Notes: a model not told the origin generated them from the sequence alone. A stretch of 64,000 nt of DNA from Yinghuangia soli (GCF_021502675.1 NZ_JAKFHA010000001.1:148445-212444), one strand, 5' to 3'; counted from the stretch's first letter, positions 23,980 to 33,115 are shown. Translations and numbers: made by a program.

Positions 23980-25659
23980 TCACCCCCCGTTCCCGCCCGG
24001 CCTCCCCGCGTCCACCCACTCCTGGTGGTAGTCGTCGAAGATCCGCCGCACATGGTGGCCGATCTTCAAGTAGTCGAGGTCGTCCAGGTTCGCGAGCGAC
24101 GCGCGGATCGACCACTCCGGCCCGTCGAACCCGCCGCCGTTGAGCAGCACCACCGACGTCTGCTCGGCGAGCCGGAACAGTGCGTCGACCGGTTCGTAGT
24201 TGGCCTCCAGGTACTTGGCGAAGGCCGCGCCGTACTCGCGCTTCGCCTGGGCCATCAGGTCCAGTTCGATGTAGTAGCAGGCGCGCTTCGGGTCGTCGTT
24301 GATCGTCATCCCGGAGCCCTCGAGCAGCAGCCCGAGCCGCCGCCGCACGGTCTCCTGCAGGAGCTGCTTGTACGCCTGCCCCTCCTCCAGCAGCCCGAAC
24401 AGCGAGAACAGCGCCATCTGCACCTGCTGCGGCAGGCTCAGCCCGGCCGTGTGGTTCAGTGCGACCTGCCGCGAGTCGGCGACCATGCGGTCGATGAACT
24501 TCAGGGCCCCCGGGTCGAGCGTCAGCGTCCCGTAGCGCTTCGCGAGGCGGGCCTTCTCAGCGTCCGGCAGGGCCGCGATCAGCTCGTCGATGACGTTGTC
24601 GTCGTGGATGCCGATGACGCCGACCCGCCAGCCCGTCGCACCGAAGTGCTTGGAGTACGAGTAGACCAGGATGGTGTTGCGCGGCAGGTCCGCGGCGATG
24701 GTCCGGAAGCCGTCCACGAACGTCCCGTACACGTCGTCCGTCACCACAATCAGGTTCGGGTTCTGGTCCCGGACGATCCCGGCCATCTGCGCCGCAACCC
24801 GCTCGGACAGCGCGAGCGAGGGCGGGTTGCTCGGGTTGACCAGGCACACCATCTTGATCGACGGGTCGGCCAGCTTGGCGACCTCCGACTCCGGATACCG
24901 CCACTCGCGCACGCCGTCCTCGGCAAAGAGGTCGGCCTTGATCTCCACCACGTCGAAGGCGTACGTGTCGAGTTCGGGGATCTCGATGTACGGGGTGAAC
25001 ACCGGCACCATCAGCGCGATCCGGTCGCCGCGCGCCAGGATCCCGTTCTTCATCAGCGAGTCGAAGACGTAGCACATCGCCGCCGTGCCGCCCTCGGTCG
25101 CGAACAGGCTGAGGTGGTTGCCGGCCGCCGCCTTGCCGTCGAAGACCTCCTGGTGGAGGTAGGTCCGGATGACCTGCTCGGTGCAGGTCAGGATGCGGTC
25201 CGGCACCGGGTAGTTGTCGCCGATGTACGCGTCCACCAGCTCGTGCACCCACGTGTCCGGGTCGAAGCCGAGCGTGTCGATGCCGTAGCGGATGCACTTG
25301 TGCAGCATCTCGACCCCGACGAGCCCGGGGTTCGCGGTACGGAACGCCTCGAACCGCGCCGCGGCCCCCGGCACCGCGGGCATCCCGCCCAGGTCGTCGG
25401 CCGTCCACACCCGCCGGCTCTCCCCCAGCGCGAAGTGCCCGAGCGCGAGGAACGCCTCGCGCGGCCCGGTGGCGATCCAGTTCGGATTGCCCCGGCCCGC
25501 GTTGAGCATCTGCTGCGCCGCCTGGTGCTTCTGCTTGTCCTCGGCACCTGCCGCGGCCGCATGCGCCTCGGCGAGCTTGATGAACTCGGCCTTCAGCTCG
25601 AAAGGGCTCAGGGCTGCGAGGCTGCGCATCTTGTCGCGGCTGTAGGTGGCCTTGGGCAC
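23980..25659 (-). CDS. aspD: Aspartate 4-decarboxylase (PLP-dependent)
   Basis: A 559-residue class I/II aminotransferase-fold enzyme that beta-decarboxylates L-aspartate to L-alanine and CO2; homologues also show transaminase activity. The PLP-binding Lys is in SYSKHFGATGWRVG (Lys337), with the TDDVYGTF motif (308-315) and NPSNPPS (275-281). The long N-terminal arm (about 100 residues, RGNPNWIATGPREAF) and the length distinguish AspD from ordinary aspartate aminotransferases of about 400 residues. A GTG start at 25659 has AGGAG eight bases upstream. It is paired with aspT in convergent orientation, so coordinated use is inferred although they are not co-transcribed. Confidence 0.9.
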   Translation of the reverse strand: MPKATYSRDKMRSLAALSPFELKAEFIKLAEAHAAAAGAEDKQKHQAAQQMLNAGRGNPNWIATGPREAFLALGHFALGESRRVWTADDLGGMPAVPGAAARFEAFRTANPGLVGVEMLHKCIRYGIDTLGFDPDTWVHELVDAYIGDNYPVPDRILTCTEQVIRTYLHQEVFDGKAAAGNHLSLFATEGGTAAMCYVFDSLMKNGILARGDRIALMVPVFTPYIEIPELDTYAFDVVEIKADLFAEDGVREWRYPESEVAKLADPSIKMVCLVNPSNPPSLALSERVAAQMAGIVRDQNPNLIVVTDDVYGTFVDGFRTIAADLPRNTILVYSYSKHFGATGWRVGVIGIHDDNVIDELIAALPDAEKARLAKRYGTLTLDPGALKFIDRMVADSRQVALNHTAGLSLPQQVQMALFSLFGLLEEGQAYKQLLQETVRRRLGLLLEGSGMTINDDPKRACYYIELDLMAQAKREYGAAFAKYLEANYEPVDALFRLAEQTSVVLLNGGGFDGPEWSIRASLANLDDLDYLKIGHHVRRIFDDYHQEWVDAGRPGGNGG

Positions 25660-25789
25660 GGCACGGCTCCTCTGGGACAGGGACGGTCGGCACCGTGTAC
25701 CCCGGAATCGGCATCCGTAATGTGCCGCGACCAGGGCCTCCGCGGCCGGCGCGGCGTGTCCCGCGGCGATCATCGGGTAGGGGCCTGGT

Positions 25790-26089
25790 ATGACCCGGAT
25801 ACCTCGGGACCAGAGGCGTGGGACCGAACCCGACGACGCCGTGACGGACCTGCCGTTGCGGCGGATCCTGTCGCGGCTGGCCCTGGTCGCGGGTGTGGTG
25901 GCAGCGGTCGGCTGCTCGTGGGCGGCGGCGGTGTCCGAGGCGCATCAAGGGGTGTGGATCTTCGCGGCGGTGATGTCGGCGGCCACGGCCATCGTGGCGG
26001 CCGTCGACCTCGGCGTGATCCGGCATCGGATGGAAGCACGCCGGAACAGGCCCGGAGGCAGCGGCTCCGGACGGTTCGTCGCGCACTGA
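25790..26089 (+). CDS. Small two-helix membrane protein (DUF6343-like)
   Basis: 99 residues: a charged head, two membrane segments (about 30-50 and 56-78), and a basic tail (RHRMEARRNRPGG). The pattern GTEPxxAxxDLPLRRIL followed by two helices resembles the actinomycete DUF6343 family. The function is unknown. It is divergent from aspD. Confidence 0.6.
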   Translation: MTRIPRDQRRGTEPDDAVTDLPLRRILSRLALVAGVVAAVGCSWAAAVSEAHQGVWIFAAVMSAATAIVAAVDLGVIRHRMEARRNRPGGSGSGRFVAH

Positions 26090-26097
26090 CACCCAGA

Positions 26098-26181
26098 GCC
26101 GCGCACGCGTACCGGCACCCCAGGGGCAGGGGCCGTGCACGCGTAGCGGCAGCCCAGGGGCAGGGCCGTACCCGCGTACCC
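26098..26181. repeat. Short tandem repeat (33-34 bp units)
   Basis: Two near-identical units (26098-26131 and 26132-26164) contain GCCGxGCACGCGTA and CCCAGGGGCAGG, followed by a partial third unit to 26181. It lies just after a small membrane protein gene. The rest of 26182-26432 has no gene. Confidence 0.6.
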
Positions 26182-26432
26182 ATGAACCCCGAGCCGTACC
26201 AGGACGCCGACCCCTGGACCAAGCCGGTGACAACCTGCCGCCGCCCGAGCGAATCCCCTCACCCGGGCGGCCCCATCGGCGCTACCCCACGACGATTTGC
26301 GCGGTTTGTCCAGGTGTCTGCCGCACCCGCCGCGGCACCCGCAGGAGAACGGAGTCACCCTGGGCGAACAGATCCCCTGAGGCGTGTCAGCGGTATTCCG
26401 GTAGCTGCCGGCCTTCGCGCCGCGGCCGGTGG

Positions 26433-26606
26433 TCAGGCCAGCATGGCGACGACCATCACCACGGCGAAGAGCAGCACACCGGCGAGTACGGCCAGCACGG
26501 TCACCAGCAGCCACGGCATCGGATTGCGGCGCGGTCCCGCCGCTTCCACCGTGCCGCCGGAGCCCTGCGCGTACTCGGGCCCCTCGGCCACCGGGTCTTG
26601 TGACAC
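26433..26606 (-). CDS. Small single-pass membrane protein
   Basis: 57 residues: a polar N-terminus (SQDPVAEGPEYAQGSG), then one strongly hydrophobic helix (MPWLLVTVLAVLAGVLLFAV) ending at the C-terminus. The GTG at 26606 is chosen because GGGGAGG lies six bases upstream; a frame extended to 26660 has no such site. No function can be assigned. Similar short tail-anchored proteins are common in Streptomyces. Confidence 0.55.
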   Translation of the reverse strand: MSQDPVAEGPEYAQGSGGTVEAAGPRRNPMPWLLVTVLAVLAGVLLFAVVMVVAMLA

Positions 26607-26946
26607 GGACGTCCTCCCCGCATAGGTCCCCACAACGGCAATGCCCACCCAGCCTGTCACCCGGGCGGGCCGCCGTGCATCGGTCCTGCGGAGGAATCGG
26701 GGAAATACCGGTGCTTGTCCCGGAGTCCCACCCGGAACGCATCGGCGCTCCCCCGCCTCCTCCCGTCCAGAACCGGTTGACGGGTCCAGCGGAAGATCGG
26801 CCGAAGATCAGCGGAGGATCCGCAGCCGGCGCCCACCCGGCCTGCGGCGGCCGGCACCCACCCGGCCCGCCCGTGTCGTGCCCGTGGCACGCGCGTACGC
26901 ACGCACCCACACGTCCGTGCGCGCAGTCGCGGCCGAGAGCAGCGGC

Positions 26947-26984
26947 GGCCGGCCGCGACCCTGTCAGCAGGGTCGCGGCCGGCC
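26947..26984. terminator. Strong hairpin terminator of the liv operon
   Basis: A perfect 17-bp stem (26947-26963 with 26968-26984, starting GGCCGGCCGCGACC) with a TCAG loop, 33 bases past the stop of the last liv gene on the minus strand. Confidence 0.85.
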
Positions 26985-27017
26985 GTTGTCGCGCTGTGCG
27001 TGCCGCTGCGGCGACGG

Positions 27018-28541
27018 TCAGACCGTCGGCGGCTGCCCGCCGCCCTGCTGCTGGCTCGTGGCGATGAGCCGGGCCAGCCAGAAGCGCAGGAAGTTCGACA
27101 GCGAGTAGCGGATGAACAGCGCCATGCCCGCGATCGAGATCGTGATGCCGACCAAGCCGACCACGATGGCGTCGTTCTGGGTCAGTTCGAGGCGCGTGGT
27201 GTGCGCCATGATGTACGCCCCGAGGGCGGTACCGATGCCCGCCACCAGCAGCGCGACGCCCAGCCACATGAGCTGCTTGTCGATCGCCGTGTTGGGCGCC
27301 TTGATGCGCAGGCCCGCGACCTCCTGGGCCAGCTCGCCCGACCGCGGTCCGCCGGCCGGCGGCAGTGCGGGCGGCGGGGGCGTGCTGCCCTCAAGGGCGA
27401 CCGGGGTGCCCGCCGGAACGGTGGGCGGAACACCGGCGGTGTTCGTGCTCATGGGTTCACCTCGTGTCTCGCCTCGTGACGTACCTGACGTGCCTGCCGT
27501 ACCTGACGTGCCTTCGGTGCCTGCTTCTTTCGCCATGCTGATCTGGCCGGCCGTGCCCGCCGCGCCTTCCGCCGACTCCCCGTCGGAGGACGCGGCCGCC
27601 TGCTCGCCGCCCAGGTACGCGGTGACCCGGTCGGACCCGGAGCCGGATCCCGAACCGACCGCCGGCAGGACGACCGTGCTGTCGCTGCTGCCGTCCGCGC
27701 CGCCGCTGCTCTGCGCCGGGACCGCGGGCAGGAGCAGCGTCGCCGCAGTGCCCGCGGACTGCGGAGGCGGCTCCGACTCGGGGTCCTCGCCGCCGCCACC
27801 GCCGCCGCCCAGGTACGCGCTGTGCAGCCCGGACGCGATCTGCTGCGGCGTCCCCACCGCGGTGATGCGCCCGCCGGTCATGACCGCCGCGAGGTCGGCG
27901 ACCCCGAGTGCGGTCTGCGCGAACTGCTCGACGAGGAGCACCGTCACCCCGGTGCCGGCGATGCGGGCGACGATCTCGAAGAGCTGCTCGACGACCAGCG
28001 GTGCCAGGCCCATGGACAGTTCGTCGATGAGCAGCACCGCCGGATCGGTGGCGATGGCCCGGGCCATGGCGAGCATCTGCTGCTCGCCGCCGGACATCGT
28101 GCCGGCCGCCTGGCGGCGCCGTTCCTTGAGCCTGGGGAAGATCGGGAAGACGCGTTCCTCGATCTCGGAGCGCGACACCCCCCGGTAGCTGGCCATCCAC
28201 AGGTTCTCGGAGACGGTGAGATTGGGGAAGACCCCGCGCCCTTCCGGAATGCTGCACAGCCCCAGCCGGGCCAGGTCGACCGGTGCGGCGCCGGTGACGC
28301 AGCGCCCGGCGAGCCAGATGTCGCCGCCGCTGGGGGCGTGCAGGCCGGACGCGACCTTGAGCATGGTGGTCTTGCCGGCCCCGTTGGGCCCCAGGACCGC
28401 CAGCACCGAGCCGGCCGGCACCGCGAGGTCGACGCCGTGCAGCACTTCGACCTGCTCGTACGCTGCCTTGATGCCGCGCAGTTCGAGCAGCGGCGGGGCG
28501 GCGGCCGGGCCGGGGACGGGGAGTTCGAGCGTCAGTGTCAT
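27018..28541 (-). CDS. livF: LivF-type ABC ATPase fused to a C-terminal membrane domain
   Basis: 507 residues, about twice the usual LivF length of 235. Residues 15-255 form a branched-chain amino-acid-type ATPase: Walker A GPNGAGKTT (51-59), signature MSGGEQQML, Walker B VLLIDE, then the typical LivF tail HSAYLGG. A Gly/Ser/Thr linker follows (about 255-385), containing LLLPAV, VVLPAV and a second AYLGG. A Pro-rich stretch and two membrane helices then end the protein (LMWLGVALLVAGIGTALGAY and IVVGLVGITISIAGMALFI). The ATG overlaps the livG stop (ATGA). An internal ATG at 27452 with a strong ribosome binding site could also yield the 144-residue membrane part alone. The fusion may tether the ATPase to its permease. 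Confidence 0.85.
   Translation of the reverse strand: MTLTLELPVPGPAAAPPLLELRGIKAAYEQVEVLHGVDLAVPAGSVLAVLGPNGAGKTTMLKVASGLHAPSGGDIWLAGRCVTGAAPVDLARLGLCSIPEGRGVFPNLTVSENLWMASYRGVSRSEIEERVFPIFPRLKERRRQAAGTMSGGEQQMLAMARAIATDPAVLLIDELSMGLAPLVVEQLFEIVARIAGTGVTVLLVEQFAQTALGVADLAAVMTGGRITAVGTPQQIASGLHSAYLGGGGGGGEDPESEPPPQSAGTAATLLLPAVPAQSSGGADGSSDSTVVLPAVGSGSGSGSDRVTAYLGGEQAAASSDGESAEGAAGTAGQISMAKEAGTEGTSGTAGTSGTSRGETRGEPMSTNTAGVPPTVPAGTPVALEGSTPPPPALPPAGGPRSGELAQEVAGLRIKAPNTAIDKQLMWLGVALLVAGIGTALGAYIMAHTTRLELTQNDAIVVGLVGITISIAGMALFIRYSLSNFLRFWLARLIATSQQQGGGQPPTV
27450..27463 (-). promoter_or_regulatory. Internal ribosome binding site and start inside the livF fusion
   Basis: On the minus strand, GAGGTGA (27463-27457) sits five bases before an in-frame ATG (27452). 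Translation from here would give a 144-residue protein, MSTNTAGVPP and onward, with two membrane helices. It suggests that the membrane part was, or still is, a separate product. Confidence 0.55.
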
Positions 28542-29317
28542 CGCGACACCCCCAGCGCGTCGTCGGGATCGGCCAGGACGGCGGGGTCGAGGTCGTCGTC
28601 GACTTCGCCCAGGTAGGCCGCCCGCACGGCCGGGTCCGCCTGGATCTGCGCGCAGGTGCCCTGCGCGAGCTTCTTGCCGAAGTCGAGCACGTGGAGTTCG
28701 TCGCACACCGACATGACCAGGTCCATGTCGTGCTCGACGAGCAGCACCGCGACGCCCTCGTCGGCGACTTCGCGCAGCACGCGGGAGAAGTCGGCGGTCT
28801 CGGACTCGTCCTGCCCGGACGCCGGTTCGTCGAGCAGCAGGACGCGCGGCCGGCAGGCCAGCGAGCGGGCCAGTTCGACCATGCGGCCCTGCCCGGTGGG
28901 CAGCGAGTCCGCGCGGACTTCGGCGATGGCCCCGAGGTTGAGGCGCTCGATGAGCTTCTCGGTGGTCGGTGCGGCGCGCTCCGCGGTGCGGTGCCGGCGC
29001 TTGAACTGGGCTGCCGCGACGTGGATGTTCTCGCGGACCGTGAGCGATCCGAAGAGCTCCAGCCGCTGGAAGGTGCGCGCCATGCCGCGCCTGGCCCGCT
29101 TGTACGGGGCCAGCTTGCTGATGTCGCGGCCGTCCAGTTCGACCTTGCCGGCGTGCGGGGCCTGCAGGCCGGTGATGACGTTGAACATCGTGGTCTTGCC
29201 GGCGCCGTTGGGTCCGATCAGTCCGGTGATCTGCCCGTTGAGGGCCCGGAGGCTGATGTTGTCGAGGGCGGTGTGGCCGCCGAACCGGACCGTGACGTCC
29301 CTGACCTCAAGCCCCAT
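28538..29317 (-). CDS. livG: LivG-type branched-chain amino-acid ABC ATPase
   Basis: A 259-residue ATPase with Walker A GPNGAGKTT, the ARTFQRLELFG Q-loop region, Walker B VLLLDEP, and switch VEHDMDLVM. The signature reads LPTGQGRMVELAR instead of LSGGQ, a variation seen in actinobacterial LivG proteins. The ATG at 29317 has GGAGG upstream and overlaps the permease gene's end by 11 bases. It ends in an acidic tail (GEVDDDLDPAVLADPDD). It works with the LivF fusion and the LivH-LivM fusion as one importer. Confidence 0.9.
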   Translation of the reverse strand: MGLEVRDVTVRFGGHTALDNISLRALNGQITGLIGPNGAGKTTMFNVITGLQAPHAGKVELDGRDISKLAPYKRARRGMARTFQRLELFGSLTVRENIHVAAAQFKRRHRTAERAAPTTEKLIERLNLGAIAEVRADSLPTGQGRMVELARSLACRPRVLLLDEPASGQDESETADFSRVLREVADEGVAVLLVEHDMDLVMSVCDELHVLDFGKKLAQGTCAQIQADPAVRAAYLGEVDDDLDPAVLADPDDALGVSR

Positions 29318-31532
29318 GGCGGCCTCCCGAGACGGCGGTTGCACCTGCGCCGTTCACGGCGACGGCGGTGAGCGGCGGAAGTCCGAGGGTACGGTCCAGC
29401 GCCTCGATGTCGGCAGGGGTGAACGGCTTGCTGAGGCCGAGTTGCTCGGGCGGCGCGGTCATGCCCTCGGGCAGGACGTCGCTGCCGGTCTGCTTGCCGA
29501 CCTTCTCCGATTCCAGGCCGCGGGCCACCGACGAGATGGCGGCCAGGGCCACGCCGATGGCGATGACCATGGCGTAGTTGCCCACCAGATCGGCTTCGCG
29601 GGCCACGAACGCAAGCACCACCAGCGCGCTGCCCGCCGCCATGACCGCCGGGTATTTGAGCGCCGGATCCCACTTGGGCCGGAGTTGCGCGGCGATCATG
29701 CCGTTCGGGTTGCGGCCGAGCGCGATTCCGTTGAGGCCGATGAGGATCGTGGTCAGCTGCACGTAGTCCGGGAAGAGGTTCGTCATCAGCGGGGTGCCCA
29801 GCAGCATGGCGGTGAACAGGGCGCCGCCGGGCGAGTTGAGGCCGGCGATGACCATCGACATGAGGATGGAAAGGCCCGCGAAGAACTCGAACTGGGTGGC
29901 GCTGACCGACTTGGTGGCCCCTGCCAGGATGCCGCCGCCGACGCCTGCGATGGCCGCCGACGTGGCGAACACCGCGAGGGTGGTGAGCTTGTGGTTCATG
30001 CCGAGCGTGGCGCAGGCGGCCGGGCTGTCCTTGAGGGCGAGCAGGCGCTTGCCGAACTCGCCGCGCCGGATGGCCACCACCAGCAGGCTGCACAGGGCGA
30101 AAGCGACGCCGCCGAAGATGAAGTACGCGCGGTCGCTGTCGATGCTCACCCAGGGCAGGTCGTAGCGCTCGACGTTCAGGGTGCCGCCCTTGAAGATGTG
30201 GAACGTGGTGTCGCCCCACGTCCACTTGGGCAGCAGGTAGATCCATCTGTCCAAGGCGACCGCGAATGCGGCGGTGGCCAAGGCGAGATAGATGCCGGAC
30301 AGGCGCAGTGCGGGCAGTGCGACGATCGCCCCGATGAAGGCGCACAGCAGGGCCGCGTAGACCAGGCCCATGAGGCTGCCGTCGCCGCCCCAGTGCGCCA
30401 CCGCGATGGCGCCGATGCCGGCGAAGCTCAGCTGCGCCAGGGAGAGTTGGCCGGCGTAGCCGACCAGCGGGATCATCGACAGCGCGATGATGCCCATGCC
30501 CCACATCTTGGTGCTGCTGAACAGGTCGATCGGGTCCATCGTGCGGGCTGCGACGACCGATCCGAACACGACGGCGGCCGCGAAGATCAGACTGCCGGAC
30601 CAGGTCGGCCGCTTGGCGATCTCGCGGGTGCGGGAGGCCGCGTGGCCGCGCAGTTGCGACTGCGGCATGAGCAGCAGCGCCACGAACAGCACCGCGACCG
30701 GGACCACGGCGACGAAGCCGCTCAGGTACGGCTGGGCCGTCTCCCACTTGGGCACGTAGCCGATGGCGTAGTCGTTGGCGAGGCCGATGACGAGCGCGCC
30801 GACGAAGGTCATCGGCAGGCTGCGCAGCCGTCCGATGACCGCCGCCGCGTACGCGTTGATGATCAGCAGGGTGAGCGGCAGCGGGCTGAGCGACAGCTTG
30901 GGGGCCACCAGGATGCCCGCCACCGCGGCGAGCATGGTGCCGATGGCCCAGGCCATCATGCCCGGCACTTCGGGGCGCGAGCCGTTGAGGACGGCCAGCG
31001 AGCGGTCGTCCACGGTGGCGCGCATGGCGACGCCGGACCGGGTGCGGGTGAGCAGGATCCACAGCCCGATGGCGACCAGGAGTGCCACCGCGAGTGTGGT
31101 GACGTCGCTGTACGGCACGCGTACGCCGAGCACTTCGACGACGTGGCCTTGGAAGAACGGTGTGATCGTGCGGTTCTTGTTGGGGTCCCAGATCCACAGC
31201 ACCGCCGCGACCAGGGACAAGAGGATGGCCACGGTGACCATCAGCTTGGTGGCCTGCGAGGTGCCTTCCAGGCGCCGCATGATCACCAGGTGCATCAGCG
31301 CCCCGAACAGCGGGGCGAGCAGCAGCAGGACCACGGCCAGGGCCAGCAGGACCGGCCAGCCCCAGCCGTAGTGCAGCTGCCAGTAGGTGAAGGCCGCGAA
31401 CATTCCGGTGGCGCCGTGCGCCATGTTGAAGATGCCCGTGGTGGTGTACGTCAGGGTCAGGCCGCCGGCGGTGATCGCGTAGATCCCGCCGGTGGCCAGA
31501 CCGCTGATGGTGAACGTCAGGAACTCTTTCAC
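29307..31532 (-). CDS. Fused LivH-LivM permease
   Basis: A 741-residue membrane protein joining two permeases that are usually separate. The first half (about 1-300) is LivH-like, with GGIYAITAGGLTLTYTTTG and GVAMRATVDDRSLA. The second half (about 330-640) is LivM-like, with GYAGQLSLAQLSFAGIGA and LPALRLSGIYLALAT. A soluble C-terminal tail carries PFTPADIEALDRTLGLPPL. The GTG start has GGAGG upstream. LivH-LivM fusions are known in actinobacteria. The ligand may be branched-chain amino acids, amides or urea, or another amino-acid-like compound. Confidence 0.9.
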   Translation of the reverse strand: MKEFLTFTISGLATGGIYAITAGGLTLTYTTTGIFNMAHGATGMFAAFTYWQLHYGWGWPVLLALAVVLLLLAPLFGALMHLVIMRRLEGTSQATKLMVTVAILLSLVAAVLWIWDPNKNRTITPFFQGHVVEVLGVRVPYSDVTTLAVALLVAIGLWILLTRTRSGVAMRATVDDRSLAVLNGSRPEVPGMMAWAIGTMLAAVAGILVAPKLSLSPLPLTLLIINAYAAAVIGRLRSLPMTFVGALVIGLANDYAIGYVPKWETAQPYLSGFVAVVPVAVLFVALLLMPQSQLRGHAASRTREIAKRPTWSGSLIFAAAVVFGSVVAARTMDPIDLFSSTKMWGMGIIALSMIPLVGYAGQLSLAQLSFAGIGAIAVAHWGGDGSLMGLVYAALLCAFIGAIVALPALRLSGIYLALATAAFAVALDRWIYLLPKWTWGDTTFHIFKGGTLNVERYDLPWVSIDSDRAYFIFGGVAFALCSLLVVAIRRGEFGKRLLALKDSPAACATLGMNHKLTTLAVFATSAAIAGVGGGILAGATKSVSATQFEFFAGLSILMSMVIAGLNSPGGALFTAMLLGTPLMTNLFPDYVQLTTILIGLNGIALGRNPNGMIAAQLRPKWDPALKYPAVMAAGSALVVLAFVAREADLVGNYAMVIAIGVALAAISSVARGLESEKVGKQTGSDVLPEGMTAPPEQLGLSKPFTPADIEALDRTLGLPPLTAVAVNGAGATAVSGGRHGA

Positions 31533-31594
31533 GCACCCCTCCGTGGGCGGATCAGGTGGACGTCCGAGCGGATGTCACCGCGGATCGGGTGGCG

Positions 31595-33010
31595 TCAGGA
31601 GTAGGTCTGGTCGAGCGTGACGGTGTTGTCCGACGAGCAGTTGAAGATCGCGTCGGTACTGGGCTTGGTGACTTCCTTGTCCACCTGGAACCCGTCCTTG
31701 CCGAGCTTCAGCAGCGAGAAGCAGGGGTTGGCGTCCATCTCGGTCAGCGGTCCGACGGTGTTGGGCGCGAAGAGGCCGCCCGCCGTCCAGTCCTTGACCT
31801 TGGACTTCTCCAGCACGCACTCCACCGTGACGTCCGCACCGCAGGCCTTCACGGCCTGGGCCCACAGCAGCCAGGCGTTCAGCCCGGAGTAGTGGAAGTA
31901 GACGAGGCGGGCGTCCTTCTTCTTGGTGTGGAAGAGCTGCACCGCGAGGTCGGCGACCGGCTTGTCCTTGGCGGCTTCCTGCGGCCAGAAGGTGGTGTAG
32001 ACGAAGAAGTCGCTGTCCACGAGCCCGTCGGCGGCAGCCTGCACGTTCGCCGCGTGGTAGGCCGACTGGTCGGAGAGAATCACCTTCGGCGCCCAGCCGG
32101 CGTTCTGCATCTCCTGGAACAGCGGGGTCGCGTTGACCGCGAACACACCGGCGCTGACCAGGATCTGGACGTCCGCGGCCTTCATGGACTCGACGAACGC
32201 GCGCCAGGTGGCGCCGATGGGCGGGGAGAGCTGCTTGGAGACGATGGTCCCGCCGGCCTTCTGGATGGCGTCCTCGTAGCGGTCCGCGACCGGCTTGAGG
32301 GAGTCCAACTCCTGGCCGAGGATGCCGACCTTGCCCTTGAGGTCGGGGTACTTCTCGAAGAGCGCCTTGTACGGGCCGACCGGGCCGCGGTTCGCCGGGA
32401 TGCCGCCGGGTTGCACCTGCAGCGGGGCGTTGATCGCCTTGGTGGTGACCAGGTAGCCGGGGATCTGGCCGAGGTTGCAGCCCAGTCGCGGCTCGACGGA
32501 GGCGTCGTCCAGCGGGTTGCCGCCGCCGACCGACATGAAGTCTTCCTGGCACGCCGCTGCCGTCGCCGCCGCAGCTTCGAAGAGCTTTCCGTCGCGCTTG
32601 TCGACCTTGATCTTGCGGCCGTTGATGCCGCCCTGGCCGTTGCACCAGTCGGCGAACGCCTCGCCCATGTCCCAGAACTCCTGGCCGAGGCCGGGCTGCG
32701 CCGGGTTGTTGGCGTCGGCCATGGTGGCGACCTTGATCTCCGTCTCGGAGACGCCGCGCACCTGCTGCGAGGCCGGCTTCTGGTCGGCCGGCTTGGCGCT
32801 GCACAGGCCCTTCAGGTCACCGAAGTCGCCCGCGGCCAACTGCGTGTTGGTGGGCTTGGGGTTGTTCCCCGGCAGGACGCCGCCGCCCCCACCGCCGCCC
32901 TCGGCCACCCGCATGTCCCCGGATCGGCTGCAGGCCGCGACGAACAGCAACGGCACCACCATGCCCACTGCCCATCGCCGCGCCATACGCCCAGCGAAAA
33001 TTGACGCCAT
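31595..33010 (-). CDS. LivJ-type ABC substrate-binding lipoprotein
   Basis: 471 residues. The signal MARRWAVGMVVPLLFVAAC has its lipobox Cys at about residue 27, followed by a Gly-run linker (VAEGGGGGGG). The mature part is a periplasmic-binding-protein type 1 fold (Peripla_BP_6): EIKVATMADANNPAQPGLGQ, GGINGRKIKV, and DAYxxD-type hinge strands. It is longer than LivJ, with extra Cys residues (CQEDF, KACGADVTVEC) that may form disulfides. The ATG at 33010 has GGAGG five bases upstream. It is the first gene of the liv operon and the main specificity determinant; the ligand is unknown. Confidence 0.88.
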   Translation of the reverse strand: MASIFAGRMARRWAVGMVVPLLFVAACSRSGDMRVAEGGGGGGGVLPGNNPKPTNTQLAAGDFGDLKGLCSAKPADQKPASQQVRGVSETEIKVATMADANNPAQPGLGQEFWDMGEAFADWCNGQGGINGRKIKVDKRDGKLFEAAAATAAACQEDFMSVGGGNPLDDASVEPRLGCNLGQIPGYLVTTKAINAPLQVQPGGIPANRGPVGPYKALFEKYPDLKGKVGILGQELDSLKPVADRYEDAIQKAGGTIVSKQLSPPIGATWRAFVESMKAADVQILVSAGVFAVNATPLFQEMQNAGWAPKVILSDQSAYHAANVQAAADGLVDSDFFVYTTFWPQEAAKDKPVADLAVQLFHTKKKDARLVYFHYSGLNAWLLWAQAVKACGADVTVECVLEKSKVKDWTAGGLFAPNTVGPLTEMDANPCFSLLKLGKDGFQVDKEVTKPSTDAIFNCSSDNTVTLDQTYS

Positions 33011-33078
33011 CGGCCCTCCCGACACTTGTGTCCGCTGACCGGACGCAAGTTGTCCTGGTCGGCATTCGTCGTGCTGCG

Positions 33079-33115
33079 GTGCTTTGGTGCTCAAGTACTG
33101 AAGTGCTTTGGTGCT
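33079..33115. repeat. Direct repeats GTGCTTTGGTGCT upstream of the liv operon
   Basis: Two identical 13-base copies (33079-33091, 33103-33115) flank CAAGTACTGAA, which has an AGTACT palindrome at its centre. More diverged GTGCT and CAAGT motifs continue to about 33190, including CAAGT-TGCTCG-ACTTG. The patch is markedly A/T-richer than its surroundings and lies 70-180 bases upstream of the first liv gene, so it may hold the promoter and an operator. The remainder of the 33011-33388 gap has no gene. Confidence 0.5.

Noticed and set aside
23920..26625. Plus-strand open frame of about 900 codons opposite aspD
   Set aside because: It begins inside the aspT/aspD terminator and reads through the intergenic repeat with no domain. 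AspD on the minus strand is unambiguous.
28656..31604. Plus-strand open frame of about 980 codons opposite livG and the fused permease
   Set aside because: His/Gln/Asp/Gly-rich shadow of the permease hydrophobic codons; no family pattern.
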